Below, in pieces: positions 8,871 through 17,271 of a stretch of 64,000 bases of DNA. The position numbers were made by a program, and so were the translations under genes. This DNA comes from Saliterribacillus persicus (GTDB taxonomy: Bacteria; Bacillota; Bacilli; Bacillales; Amphibacillaceae). Each line of letters starts with the position of its first letter. Positions within the stretch are counted from its first letter, which is position 1. The notes beneath the pieces were generated by a model. That model was not told where the DNA came from. It did not search any database and saw only the letters and a program-made list of their open reading frames with translations. Location: assembly GCF_003337485.1 (NCBI RefSeq), contig NZ_QPJJ01000001.1:62001-126000 (forward strand), given 5' to 3'.

Positions 8871-9281
8871 ATTAGCTATGTTATCAAGGTTTTGCATATG
8901 ATATTTTATTATTTTAAACAATATTATAAAGTAGGATTCGACTTTCAACAAAAAGGTAAGATATTATTATAGATGAAGTGATAAATTACCAAACCCATTA
9001 ACTTATAATGGAAAGCCTTCAGCCTTTTTTAACTATGAATATAAAATTTAACTTTTGATACATATCTTTTTGAAAACATTCGTTACCTAAAAATACTGTC
9101 TTTTGTGAGGAAAAAATAATTGATTATTCTCAAAATCACCGAAAGTATTGGTTAAAAGCCGTCGTGTTTGCACAAAAACATAGTTCGTTATAGGTTCCGT
9201 TGAAAGTAATAAAATGGCTCACTTTTATTATATAGCTTTAAATATGCTATGTTACGGTATCAGGAATAGGAGAGGATTATT

Positions 9282-9962
9282 ATGTCACATATATTAATTA
9301 TAGAAGATGAACCAAAATTAGCTCGTGTGCTCGAATTAGAGTTAAGTTACGAAGGATATCAAACTTCCGTGGTTCACTCGGGTACAGATGCAATAGATGT
9401 ACTTTTAAATGAAGAATGGGATCTTGTCTTACTTGATATTATGTTACCAGGTTTAAGTGGTTTAGAAATTTTAAGGCGAGTCCGTCGACATAATGTGAAT
9501 ATGCCAATACTTCTTTTAACAGCAAGAGATGAAATTCATGACAAAGTTTCTGGGTTAGACTTAGGGGCAAATGATTATATTACGAAACCCTTTCAAATTG
9601 AAGAAGTGCTAGCGAGAATAAGAGTACATTTAAGAAGCAATCAATTTAAACCAACTTACCATCTTGTTTATGATGACTTAACAATAGACATTGGATCACG
9701 AGACATTAAACGTAGTCAGGTACCTATTGAATTAACACCCAGAGAATTTGATTTACTTGTCTATTTACTCAAAAACAAAAACCAAGTGTTAACACGAAAT
9801 CAACTGTTAGAGAAAGTATGGGGATTTGACTATGCAGGTGATACGAATGTAGTCGATGTTTATATTCGATATCTTAGAAATAAGATAGACAAACCTTTTG
9901 ATAAAGTTACTATCCAAACAGTTAGAGGAGTAGGCTATTCCATTAAGGATGAAAAACTATGA
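9282..9962 (+). CDS. OmpR/PhoB family response regulator (YkoG-like)
   Basis: Residues 1-115 are a receiver domain with the acidic pair EDE near 8-10, the phospho-acceptor in LVLLDIMLPG (about D52), the Thr in LLLTARD and the Lys in ITKPF. Residues about 130-226 form a winged-helix DNA-binding domain ending in TIQTVRGVGYSIK. It overlaps the following kinase gene by four bases (ATGA), so the two are translationally coupled. The arrangement regulator, kinase, PepSY protein is that of ykoGHI in Bacillus subtilis. It probably binds the TTCTCA repeats in front of the PepSY gene. An AGGAGAGG site precedes the ATG. Confidence 0.9.
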   Translation: MSHILIIEDEPKLARVLELELSYEGYQTSVVHSGTDAIDVLLNEEWDLVLLDIMLPGLSGLEILRRVRRHNVNMPILLLTARDEIHDKVSGLDLGANDYITKPFQIEEVLARIRVHLRSNQFKPTYHLVYDDLTIDIGSRDIKRSQVPIELTPREFDLLVYLLKNKNQVLTRNQLLEKVWGFDYAGDTNVVDVYIRYLRNKIDKPFDKVTIQTVRGVGYSIKDEKL

Positions 9963-11320
9963 AACTTCGCACAAAAATACAATTATTTCTTAGTATCGTT
10001 CTCGTTGTGGTAATTATCTTCGTCAATACGGGAATTTACTTTTTATTTGAAAAAAATGTGTTAGATACTGAGATGGAAAGAGCTGTTTCTAACACCGAGC
10101 GTGTGATGCAGGCTATCGCACAAAACGAAGAAGCTGGTGCAGATTACAAACAATTGCTACGCTCTTTTATGCCTACAAACGGCATGATACGAATCATTAC
10201 GGAAGATGAGAAAGTTCTCTTCGGGGTCGCTGAAAAAGCAGAATATTATAACCTCCCATTCTCTTTTCAAAATGAGGGACTACAACAGATTCATGAAAAG
10301 AATAATGGCTCAAAGTTTGTACAAATATCACAACCATTGATTTTTGAAAATGGCGAAATAGTTACTCTTCAAGTAACCGAAGAGTTAGAAGCATACCAAT
10401 CGATCATGCAAACGTTAGCCATTGTTTTACTCATCGCTTCCCTTGTGATGATTTTACCAGCTATTTTTATTGGCTATTTATTGTCTAATTATTTTTTGCG
10501 CCCTATCAAAAATTTAACAACCCAAATGGCAGAGAATCCAATAAATGGGCAATTTCTGAAACTAGATAAAAAAGGAAAAGCTCGGGATGAATTATATCAT
10601 CTAGAAACCTCTTATAATGACATGATAGAAAGGTTGAATGAAAGTATCATTAAACAACAGCAATTCGTTTCGGACGCTTCTCATGAACTAAAAACACCCA
10701 TATCTGTCATTACGAGTTATGCAGAATTATTGGAGCGTTGGGGACATAAAAAACCTGAGGTTATTGATGAAGCTTCAGATGCAATCTCATATGAAGCAAA
10801 ACGAATGAAGTACTTAACAGAACAATTATTTATTCTTGCCCGAAATGATGGAAAAAGCGCACTCAACTATGAAACAGTGGATTTAAATACCATTGCACGT
10901 GATGTTGTTCGCTCTTTAGCTGTTGCTTATAATAGAAATATAATTTTCCATGAACATGATAATGCAGTCGTAAGTGCAGATAAAGAAAAGATTCATCAGA
11001 GCCTATATATTTTAGTGGATAATGCATGTAAATACAGTGATAGTGAAATAATTGTCCGTATTCATGAATCAGAAGAAGAATTAATGATCTCCATTGAAGA
11101 CTTTGGTGAGGGAATAAGTAAAGAACAACAATCAAATATCTTTGAACGCTTCTACCGAATTGATAAGGCAAGAAGTCGTGAAACTGGCGGCTCTGGACTC
11201 GGCTTAGCAATTGGCCAAGCAATGATCAAAGCACACGGCGGAAACATAACTGTTTCTAGTGAGCCAGCAAAAGGATCCATTTTCACTATTCATTTAAATA
11301 AATCATATTCCAATAACTAA
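9959..11320 (+). CDS. two-component sensor histidine kinase (YkoH-like)
   Basis: Two membrane segments (residues about 9-30 and 150-175) flank an extracytoplasmic sensor region of about 120 residues. A HAMP-type linker follows at about 178-225. The phospho-acceptor helix has SDASHELKTPISVI (about residue 238), and the catalytic domain shows the N box LVDNACKYS, the G1 box IEDFGEGI, the F box ERFYRID and the G2 box GGSGLGLAI. It is an intact orthodox kinase partnered with the preceding response regulator. The signal is unknown; the PepSY partner suggests an envelope protease or cation stress signal, which is inference. Confidence 0.92.
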   Translation: MKLRTKIQLFLSIVLVVVIIFVNTGIYFLFEKNVLDTEMERAVSNTERVMQAIAQNEEAGADYKQLLRSFMPTNGMIRIITEDEKVLFGVAEKAEYYNLPFSFQNEGLQQIHEKNNGSKFVQISQPLIFENGEIVTLQVTEELEAYQSIMQTLAIVLLIASLVMILPAIFIGYLLSNYFLRPIKNLTTQMAENPINGQFLKLDKKGKARDELYHLETSYNDMIERLNESIIKQQQFVSDASHELKTPISVITSYAELLERWGHKKPEVIDEASDAISYEAKRMKYLTEQLFILARNDGKSALNYETVDLNTIARDVVRSLAVAYNRNIIFHEHDNAVVSADKEKIHQSLYILVDNACKYSDSEIIVRIHESEEELMISIEDFGEGISKEQQSNIFERFYRIDKARSRETGGSGLGLAIGQAMIKAHGGNITVSSEPAKGSIFTIHLNKSYSNN

Positions 11321-11336
11321 GAGAAAACTTATCACT

Positions 11337-11392
11337 TTCTCATCATTTTCTCATAATTCTCACAGGGTCTCCTCAGAATTATTGGTTATAGT
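11337..11392 (+). promoter_or_regulatory. response-regulator-type direct repeats and promoter of the PepSY gene
   Basis: TTCTCAT at 11337-11343, TTCTCAT at 11348-11354 and TTCTCAC at 11357-11363 repeat every 9-11 bases, as OmpR-family regulators usually require. A -10 box TATAGT lies at 11387-11392 with no good -35, as expected of an activated promoter. I infer binding by the adjacent response regulator. Confidence 0.5.
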
Positions 11393-11427
11393 TAAAGTAA
11401 CAAATAACAAAGAGGAGTGAAGATACT

Positions 11428-12048
11428 ATGAAGAACAAAAAATTCATTACCATTATGGGTATTATCTTATTAATAGGTGGTATTTTAGCAATATTTCAAC
11501 TAAGTAGTAATTCTGCCAGTGCATATTTATCAGAAAAAGAAGCGAAAACTAAAGCACAAGAACAATTTGCTGGAGATGTAGTGGAGATAGAATTAGATGA
11601 AGAAAACAACCGTAAAGTTTATGAAATTGAAATACATGGAGAAACGCATGAGTATGAATTAAAACTAGATGCTGAATCTGGTGAGATTTTAAAATTAGAA
11701 GAAAAGCCACACACCAATACTGTAAAAGAAAAGAACTCTAAAACAACAGAAAAACCTACAAGCTCGAGTGAAACAAACGAAGCAAATAAACCTTCGACCG
11801 AGAAGCGTGATGATACTGATGATCAAGGTAAAACTATCGACATAAATACACTCATATCAAAAGAAAAAGCAAAAGAGATTGCTTTAAAAGAAGCTGATGG
11901 CACGATCACTGATATAGAGCTTGATGAAGATGATGGTAGGATGCTATATGAAATTGAAATGGATACAGATACGAATGAAGTAGACATTGAAATTGATGCA
12001 TACACGGGTGAAATACTTTCCATTTCGATGGACGATTTAGACGATTAA
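11428..12048 (+). CDS. PepSY-domain membrane-anchored protein (YkoI-like)
   Basis: An N-terminal signal anchor (residues about 5-27) is followed by two PepSY repeats: one at about 36-90 (SEKEAKTKAQEQFAG then VYEIEIHGETHEYELKLDAESGEIL) and one at about 140-204 (SKEKAKEIALKEADG then LYEIEMDTDTNEVDIEIDAYTGEIL). A Ser/Thr/Lys-rich linker separates them. PepSY domains are thought to restrain proteases or sense envelope conditions. The protein faces outside the cell. It is very acidic, which fits a salt-adapted surface protein. It has its own promoter with regulator repeats, so it is the likely main target of the two-component system upstream. Confidence 0.85.
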   Translation: MKNKKFITIMGIILLIGGILAIFQLSSNSASAYLSEKEAKTKAQEQFAGDVVEIELDEENNRKVYEIEIHGETHEYELKLDAESGEILKLEEKPHTNTVKEKNSKTTEKPTSSSETNEANKPSTEKRDDTDDQGKTIDINTLISKEKAKEIALKEADGTITDIELDEDDGRMLYEIEMDTDTNEVDIEIDAYTGEILSISMDDLDD

Positions 12049-12055
12049 TTGCAAA

Positions 12056-12087
12056 AAAGCATGGGAGCAGCATTGCTCTCATGCTTT
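12056..12087. terminator. bidirectional terminator between convergent genes
   Basis: AAAGCATGGGAGCA (12056-12069) and TGCTCTCATGCTTT (12074-12087) form a long stem flanked by A-rich and T-rich runs. It can terminate both the PepSY gene and the convergent prenyltransferase gene, which ends at 12089. Confidence 0.8.
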
Positions 12088-12088
12088 T

Positions 12089-12952
12089 TTATATGAATAT
12101 CACATATAATAGGAAAGTCAGCATCAGATAAATTAGGGAGGAAACAAATAAAATTGTTGCCCATTTGACTGTGTCTTGCATTCGAAAGCCAGCAAGTCCT
12201 ATCATTAACCAAGCCAAATTTATTATTGTCATTATAATAAACAAAGGCATACTTATTTCATCAATGAGTAACGGCACAAAAAATAATGCTAACATGTACA
12301 TTACCGTTCTGCAAATCGTAGTTTGGAATCCTTTTACCACTGGTAGCATTTTTAGACCAGCCCGGTTATAATCATCAAATTTACGAATTGCAATAGCGTA
12401 TGTATGCGGCATTTGCCATAAAAACATGATTAAAAATAGGGAAATCGGGATGGGAGCTATAGCTGAATCAATCACAGCCCATCCCATTAATGGTGTCACT
12501 GCTCCAGAAATACTGCCAATATGAGTGTTCCAGGTAAATCGCCTTTTAGTCATCATCGTATAAATAACAACATACATAAACCAGCCGGTAAAACCATATA
12601 GTGCTACTTCCAAATTAATTAAGAATAACAATCCTTGACCTATTGCGCTGAAAATAATTCCAATTAACAGGACTGTTCTTAAAGAAAAAGTTCCAGTCAC
12701 AGTCGGACGTTTCTTCGTTCTTTCCATTAATTTATCTACGTCAGCTTCCAACCAATTGTTTAAAGCTAAAGCTCCTGCGATCAATAAAATACTCCCGACT
12801 GTAACAAGCAAAAAATCCTGCCTCACAGTATAAAAGGAGACATTATAATAAGCTATTGCTAATATAAAACCAACAAAAACTGGTAGAAAATTAGCAATTA
12901 ATACAAATCGTTTAAATAAACGTTGCAATTCTATCAGATGTCTTAAAACCAT
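12089..12952 (-). CDS. ctaB: heme O synthase-type UbiA prenyltransferase (protoheme IX farnesyltransferase)
   Basis: An integral membrane protein with about eight to nine helices. The first aspartate-rich motif of the CtaB/CyoE branch of the UbiA family is visible: NNWLEADVDKLMERTKKRP near residue 65-83, plus MPHTYAIAIRKFDDY near 182. The enzyme attaches a farnesyl group to heme b to make heme o for cytochrome oxidase. AAAGGAG eight bases before the ATG at 12952 supports this start over 12991. The usual cta partners (ctaA, oxidase subunits) are not nearby, so this may be a second copy. I am less certain of the in vivo role than of the family. Confidence 0.8.
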   Translation of the reverse strand: MVLRHLIELQRLFKRFVLIANFLPVFVGFILAIAYYNVSFYTVRQDFLLVTVGSILLIAGALALNNWLEADVDKLMERTKKRPTVTGTFSLRTVLLIGIIFSAIGQGLLFLINLEVALYGFTGWFMYVVIYTMMTKRRFTWNTHIGSISGAVTPLMGWAVIDSAIAPIPISLFLIMFLWQMPHTYAIAIRKFDDYNRAGLKMLPVVKGFQTTICRTVMYMLALFFVPLLIDEISMPLFIIMTIINLAWLMIGLAGFRMQDTVKWATILFVSSLIYLMLTFLLYVIFI

Positions 12953-13027
12953 CAAGTAAACTCCTTTGCCACTCGAATCCCTAATATTCATTATTTCTTT
13001 ATAATTTCTTGTATTGCCCTTTTAAGC

Positions 13028-13879
13028 TTACTCAGGAGAGGCTAATTTACCAATTTGTATCTTCCAATTTGTTCCTGTACCTATATCATAGGCTTTAGCA
13101 AAGGAGCCTTGATTTATGGCAATAGCTAAGTTGTGCAAGGAATTTATATAAAGCACAGGTTCCCCCACATGTATTGCGCCAAATGACTTCCCATAACTAA
13201 CATTATTCTCATAAATTAAACGAGAACCGTGAAAAATTTTAACGACTAATTTGTCCATGTATTGAATATTTAATTTCATAAAAAGCTCATAGCTGATATT
13301 GGTCCACAAGTTGCCGAAGCGGATATCTAAAATATCAATCATTCCTGTAATTTCTTCTTCTGATAGAGTGGCTTCTTGAAATGGTAACAGCTCCACATCC
13401 TCTAAATTCACCTCAGGTCCAACATCCTCAAAGAGCATGATGCTTGAAGCAAGCTTTGCTCCGGTATAAGCATAAATATCTCTTCCATGAAAAGTATGAG
13501 AAATACCTGAATTAGGTAAACGATGTTTTGTTTCATCAATTTCTCTCACCGAAACAATCCCCACTTTTTGTGATAAATGAGTTAGTGTGCCATTATCCGG
13601 TGTTACAATGTATTGGTTATCTTTAGTTTTTGCTACGATGCTTCTTCTTTCTGACCCTACGCCTGGATCAACTACTGATACAAAAATAGTTTCTGCTGGC
13701 CAGTACATGACCGTTTGCCACAGACGATAAGAACCTGCCCAAATATCAAATACCGGGATTTCATGTGTGTTGTCATAAATGGGCAAGAGTCTACTTACAG
13801 AATGCGCCACACCTTTCATAGCGCTTACCGCTCCATCTTCATATCCAAAATCTGATTGTAATACTAATGCATGTGGCAT
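13028..13879 (-). CDS. SAM hydrolase / SAM hydroxide adenosyltransferase family protein (DUF62)
   Basis: The 283-residue protein opens with ALVLQSDFGYEDGAVSAMKG and contains VSVVDPGVGSERR near residue 68, TPDNGTLTHL near 93, FHGRDIYAYTGAKLA near 128, and a C-terminal beta-barrel part with FGNLWTNIS near 186. This is the fluorinase/chlorinase-like fold. Most bacterial members cleave SAM to adenosine and methionine with water rather than halogenate; the D..R/H type active site (SDFG, HGRD) suits the hydrolase. An AAGGGGG site lies eight bases before the ATG. It seems to stand alone; the 229 bases upstream (13880-14108) hold only AT-rich DNA and the GH43 terminator. Confidence 0.85.
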   Translation of the reverse strand: MPHALVLQSDFGYEDGAVSAMKGVAHSVSRLLPIYDNTHEIPVFDIWAGSYRLWQTVMYWPAETIFVSVVDPGVGSERRSIVAKTKDNQYIVTPDNGTLTHLSQKVGIVSVREIDETKHRLPNSGISHTFHGRDIYAYTGAKLASSIMLFEDVGPEVNLEDVELLPFQEATLSEEEITGMIDILDIRFGNLWTNISYELFMKLNIQYMDKLVVKIFHGSRLIYENNVSYGKSFGAIHVGEPVLYINSLHNLAIAINQGSFAKAYDIGTGTNWKIQIGKLASPE

Positions 13880-14066
13880 GCTAACTACCCCCTTCTTTTT
13901 AGAAAACCTTAGTTTTACTTAAACTATATTGCGTTGAATCTTAGACTTCCTATAATATTTTAAAAATGAACATGAATTCTTTTATCTATTATACCTTATC
14001 TTAACTTCTTTAGCTTTTCTCTGCTATTTCTGAGATTAATTTTCCTGCACAATCGCTTAATATTCG

Positions 14067-14105
14067 AAAAAATAGCGTTTGCTCCGATTAAGAGCAAACG
14101 CTTTT
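14067..14105 (-). terminator. terminator of the VOC-SDR-ThuA-GH43 operon
   Basis: On the minus strand GCGTTTGCTC and GAGCAAACGC pair around a seven-base loop and are followed by TATTTTTTCG. It lies directly after the GH43 stop codon. Confidence 0.85.
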
Positions 14106-14108
14106 ATC

Positions 14109-15158
14109 TTATTTAAAGCTTGGCCAATCATTATTAAAATTTATTTCTCTTATTTGCATACGGATCACGCCATCAGCATCTCCATCATAATAATGATATA
14201 CCATATAGTACGTACCATCTTCTTCTAATATATCCTGTCCTCCTGGACCGATTTGATTTTCATATGTCTCTAAAATAACTTCTCCGCCACCATTTAGAAG
14301 CTCTTCTCCATCTGGATCAACGTAGGGACCAGTAACGGATTCAGCTCTACCTACTGCTACTTTATACGTACTATCTACACCATTACAACATTGATCCCAA
14401 GAAGTTATCAAATAAAAATAACCATCACGTTCAAATATTGTTGGACCCTCAATAGCATTATGAGCTGTTGTAGATTGTCGAGAAGCAATCGTATAAACTT
14501 CACCCGTTAATTCTGTCATATTGTCCAATTCTTGCAAAACAATTCCACCAAAGTGTGAACCAAACACCATCCACCAGGTACCATCTGCTTCAAATACCAT
14601 TGGATCAATAGCATTATAGCTAACACCTGGTCCAGAAGTTACTACAGTACCTAAGTCTTCCCAACTATTTAAATCTCCTGGTGTCTCAGTTTTTGAAACA
14701 CCAATCGCCGAATTATTCGTTCCGAAGACAGAAACTGCATAATACATATAAAAAACACCATCTTTTTCCACAACATGTGGTGCCCATAAATGACCAACTT
14801 GGTATTTTTTAGCCCATTCTGGAACAGGTATTTCTCCTATTGCTTCCCAAGGTCCACCAATCGATTCCTCTGATTTTCTTATGTAAATTCCACCAGGATT
14901 ATCTGTTTCTCTGGCAATGCCAGTAGATACAACATAATACGTATCATCCGCCTTGAAAATAGAAGGATCATGTGCAGGGTCGTCAATACTTTCTTCTGCA
15001 TTATAATCTCCAAATTCACCTGACATTTCAATCATTGTTTTTTTATTGCTCATCGTATCACTTCCTGTTAATTCATCGATTTTATTATAAAAAATATTAG
15101 CAGCTATAAATATAATCAAAGCTGCAAGTAAGCCAATCCACATTCCCATTTTTTTCAT
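14109..15158 (-). CDS. membrane-anchored glycoside hydrolase family 43 protein (arabinanase-like)
   Basis: An uncleaved-looking signal anchor (residues about 5-25) is followed by a five-bladed beta-propeller. Catalytic landmarks of GH43 are present: DPAHDPSIFKADDTYYVVS (general base Asp in the first blade), LWAPHVVEKDGVFYMYYAVS, YNAIDPMVFEADGTWWMVFG (pKa-modulating Asp) and AIEGPTIFERDGYFYL (general acid Glu). The family releases arabinose or xylose units, and the arrangement is closest to arabinan endo-1,5-alpha-L-arabinanases. It is the last gene of a four-gene operon. It is probably tethered outside the cell, trimming side chains for import. The exact linkage cannot be told from sequence. 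Confidence 0.85.
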   Translation of the reverse strand: MKKMGMWIGLLAALIIFIAANIFYNKIDELTGSDTMSNKKTMIEMSGEFGDYNAEESIDDPAHDPSIFKADDTYYVVSTGIARETDNPGGIYIRKSEESIGGPWEAIGEIPVPEWAKKYQVGHLWAPHVVEKDGVFYMYYAVSVFGTNNSAIGVSKTETPGDLNSWEDLGTVVTSGPGVSYNAIDPMVFEADGTWWMVFGSHFGGIVLQELDNMTELTGEVYTIASRQSTTAHNAIEGPTIFERDGYFYLITSWDQCCNGVDSTYKVAVGRAESVTGPYVDPDGEELLNGGGEVILETYENQIGPGGQDILEEDGTYYMVYHYYDGDADGVIRMQIREINFNNDWPSFK

Positions 15159-15195
15159 TTCTCTATTCTCCTCTGTTTATTATGTTAATTTTCAT

Positions 15196-15855
15196 CTATT
15201 CCTTAATTAGCCACTCAATCGAACCATTTAAAATTTCACCTGTGGAATCATGTAGCAGTCCTTCTTCGGTATGTGCAGGTACCACACAACAAACCTTGCC
15301 CTCTCCTAATTCGTGATACCATCCTGCCACTTGCTCTCCATACTCTGAAGCGGAAGTTAAAAATACATTCGTTTGATCTTGATCACAATGCATAAAATAA
15401 TGCTCATCTATAAAAGAGAAATCCTGTATGTTCTTATTCAAGAAAAGATCATCTTCGATATGATAAGTTACTTCTACATGTTTTTCTGGATGGTAGTCAA
15501 ATGAACCTTTTAACATATCAAGATAAGTTTCTACTCCATCGTAACAAGCAAAGCCCGAATGCCATGCTAAGAACCCACCGCCATTTTCTACAAATTGATG
15601 GATTTTTTTCGCTATTTTTTCTGTCATCCATTTTTCTACTTGTTCTTCTTCTGGATTGATCCTATTTTCACTTGCAATAATTATAAGATCCACTTCCTCA
15701 AAAGATGCATCATCTAATTGCTTTGGCCCAAGATAATCAATGGTTATTTGCTCAATCGTTTCTTGATCCCTTAATGAGTAAAGCACACGATCTAATGCTT
15801 TTCTAAGTAACCTGGCATCATGATAATAATCTCCCAACACCGCTAACATGCGCAT
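15196..15855 (-). CDS. ThuA-domain protein (first copy)
   Basis: A 219-residue class I glutamine amidotransferase-like protein of the ThuA family: LAVLGDYYHDARLLRKAL at the start, DLIIIASENR near 75, GGGFLAWHSGFACYDG near 112, VEVTYHIEDDLFL near 148, EHYFMHCD near 170, and YHELGEGKVCCVVPAHTEEGLLH near 184. The GH and HxE-type residues of ThuA are present. ThuA acts with the oxidoreductase ThuB on 3-keto derivatives of disaccharides in rhizobia. This copy sits between an SDR oxidoreductase gene and a GH43 gene, 18 bases from the SDR. A second ThuA gene lies at 26 kb. Confidence 0.8.
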   Translation of the reverse strand: MRMLAVLGDYYHDARLLRKALDRVLYSLRDQETIEQITIDYLGPKQLDDASFEEVDLIIIASENRINPEEEQVEKWMTEKIAKKIHQFVENGGGFLAWHSGFACYDGVETYLDMLKGSFDYHPEKHVEVTYHIEDDLFLNKNIQDFSFIDEHYFMHCDQDQTNVFLTSASEYGEQVAGWYHELGEGKVCCVVPAHTEEGLLHDSTGEILNGSIEWLIKE

Positions 15856-15873
15856 GTTGAAACCCCCCCGATT

Positions 15874-16584
15874 CTATATTTCTCTTTCAGTTCCATCTGC
15901 ATTTATGAAAGCAAATCGACCTTCTATCTTTATTTTATCATTTATAATTTTCATGATATCCTTTGCAGCCTGATCTGGGTTTGTGGGAGCTTTTTCACCT
16001 CCCATATCTGTCTTCATCCAACCAGGGTGAATGGATAAAACCTTAACTTTGTCTTCTTTTAAATAAACACGAAGCTTTTCGGTTAGCATATTTAAAGAAA
16101 CCTTCGACATCCCGTACGGATAATCTCCACTATAAGTATGTGTTAAACTACCCGCTTCTGAGCTTATATTTAATATAGCTCGTTTTTCAGAACTGGATTC
16201 ACGTAATAAAGGTAAAAAATGTTTAATGACTCGAACAGGCCCAAGTGTATTAACATCAAAAGCTTTTTGAATGGCTGCTAAATCTAATTCTTCTATGCTT
16301 TTATCGCGTTCATTCAAAATAGCGGCGTTGTTAATTAAAACATCCACTGAACCATATTGATGCTTTGTCTGCTGCGCTGCTTTTTCAATCGATGCTTCTT
16401 CTGTCACATCCATATGAAAAATGTCTAACTTAGCGTTGTAGTTTTCTTTTAATACTGTTAAATTGCTTGTGGCGGCTTCGTTTAAGGAACGTGTTCCAGC
16501 AATAACATGGTAGCCTTCTTCTAATGCCTCTTTTGCTAAGGAAAGACCTAGACCTCTATTAGCACCAGTTATTAAAATTTTCAT
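15874..16584 (-). CDS. short-chain dehydrogenase/reductase
   Basis: A classical SDR of 236 residues. The nucleotide-binding TGANRGLG motif is at about 7-14, NNAA near 86-89, the catalytic Ser in LNISSEAGS near 140 and the YxxxK pair in YPYGMSKVSLN near 157-161, followed by SIHPGWMKTDMG. It oxidises or reduces a hydroxyl or carbonyl with NAD(P)(H). Its operon partners, a ThuA protein and a GH43 hydrolase, suggest a sugar-derived substrate; this is inference. An AGAGGGGG ribosome binding site precedes the ATG, and 17 bases separate it from the VOC gene. Confidence 0.88.
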   Translation of the reverse strand: MKILITGANRGLGLSLAKEALEEGYHVIAGTRSLNEAATSNLTVLKENYNAKLDIFHMDVTEEASIEKAAQQTKHQYGSVDVLINNAAILNERDKSIEELDLAAIQKAFDVNTLGPVRVIKHFLPLLRESSSEKRAILNISSEAGSLTHTYSGDYPYGMSKVSLNMLTEKLRVYLKEDKVKVLSIHPGWMKTDMGGEKAPTNPDQAAKDIMKIINDKIKIEGRFAFINADGTEREI

Positions 16585-16601
16585 TTCTTTTCCCCCTCTT
16601 C

Positions 16602-17054
16602 CTAATCATTTTCTAATAACTCAAATAATACCTTTAATTCTTTCTCTGTATCCATGTACGCATAACGTCCACCTGGATATTCGCCTTTTTGAATAAGTGG
16701 CATTCCTTTTGCTTCTAGGTCATTTATAACAGCTTTCATTCCATTCACTTCGAATGCAATATGATGAACGCCTTCGCCTTTCACGTCGAGATGCTCTCTC
16801 CATGTGCTTGGCTCATGATCCGGTTCAATTAACTCTAATTGCAGGGAACCCATATCAAAAAATGCTAGCTTAGCTCGTGCTTGTGACGGATTATTCCGAT
16901 GCTCCATCTCTGATTTATCATAGCCGTCAGTTATTTGTATATCTGGCATTTCAACATCAAAAAAATCAGCATAGGCCTGTGAAGTTTTTATAATATCATG
17001 GACTACAATAGCAATTTGCGTGACAACGTTTGTTCCAAGTGCATTTTTACCCAT
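16602..17054 (-). CDS. VOC (glyoxalase/dioxygenase superfamily) protein
   Basis: A 150-residue protein with two beta-alpha-beta-beta-beta halves. QIAIVVHDIIKTSQAYADFF marks the first and GVHHIAFEVNGMKAVINDLEAKG the second, and LQLELIEP and LFELLE supply acidic ligands. The VOC fold usually binds a divalent metal and acts as an isomerase, epimerase or lyase. The likely ligands here are the His in TQIAIVVH, Glu in LELIEP, His in VHHIAF and Glu in LFELLE. It leads an operon with SDR, ThuA and GH43 genes, so an epimerase-like role on a sugar intermediate is plausible but unproven. An AAAGGAG site precedes the start. Confidence 0.8.
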   Translation of the reverse strand: MGKNALGTNVVTQIAIVVHDIIKTSQAYADFFDVEMPDIQITDGYDKSEMEHRNNPSQARAKLAFFDMGSLQLELIEPDHEPSTWREHLDVKGEGVHHIAFEVNGMKAVINDLEAKGMPLIQKGEYPGGRYAYMDTEKELKVLFELLEND

Positions 17055-17089
17055 CTCATATCTACTCCTTTAGTCCTTTTTATCTCTAT

Positions 17090-17118
17090 ATTGTAAACCC
17101 TTGCATTTAATAACGCAA
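17090..17118 (-). promoter_or_regulatory. sigma-A promoter overlapped by a cre-like site, VOC-SDR-ThuA-GH43 operon
   Basis: TTGCGT (17113-17118) and TACAAT (17090-17095) are separated by 17 bases on the minus strand. TGTAAACCCTTGCA at 17092-17105 matches the CcpA cre consensus except at the central CG, so carbon catabolite repression is likely. The site covers the spacer and part of the -10 box. Confidence 0.6.
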
Positions 17119-17140
17119 AACAAAGATTTCCTTTTCCGAA

Positions 17141-17188
17141 AAGAAAAAAGCAAAAAAGTTCGGTTTTTATTAAACCGGCCTTCTTTGC
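17141..17188 (-). terminator. terminator of the Ca-ATPase operon
   Basis: On the minus strand GCAAAGAAGGCCGGTTT pairs imperfectly with AAACCGAACTTTTTTGC around a short A-rich loop and is followed by TTTTTTC. It lies about 85 bases after the ATPase stop codon. Confidence 0.65.
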
Positions 17189-17271
17189 TTATCCTTTTTA
17201 TTTATTTCTAAGAGAAGAATGATTTGAGTTTCATACATCTAGTTAAGTTAATATTTGCTTTTATATACGAT

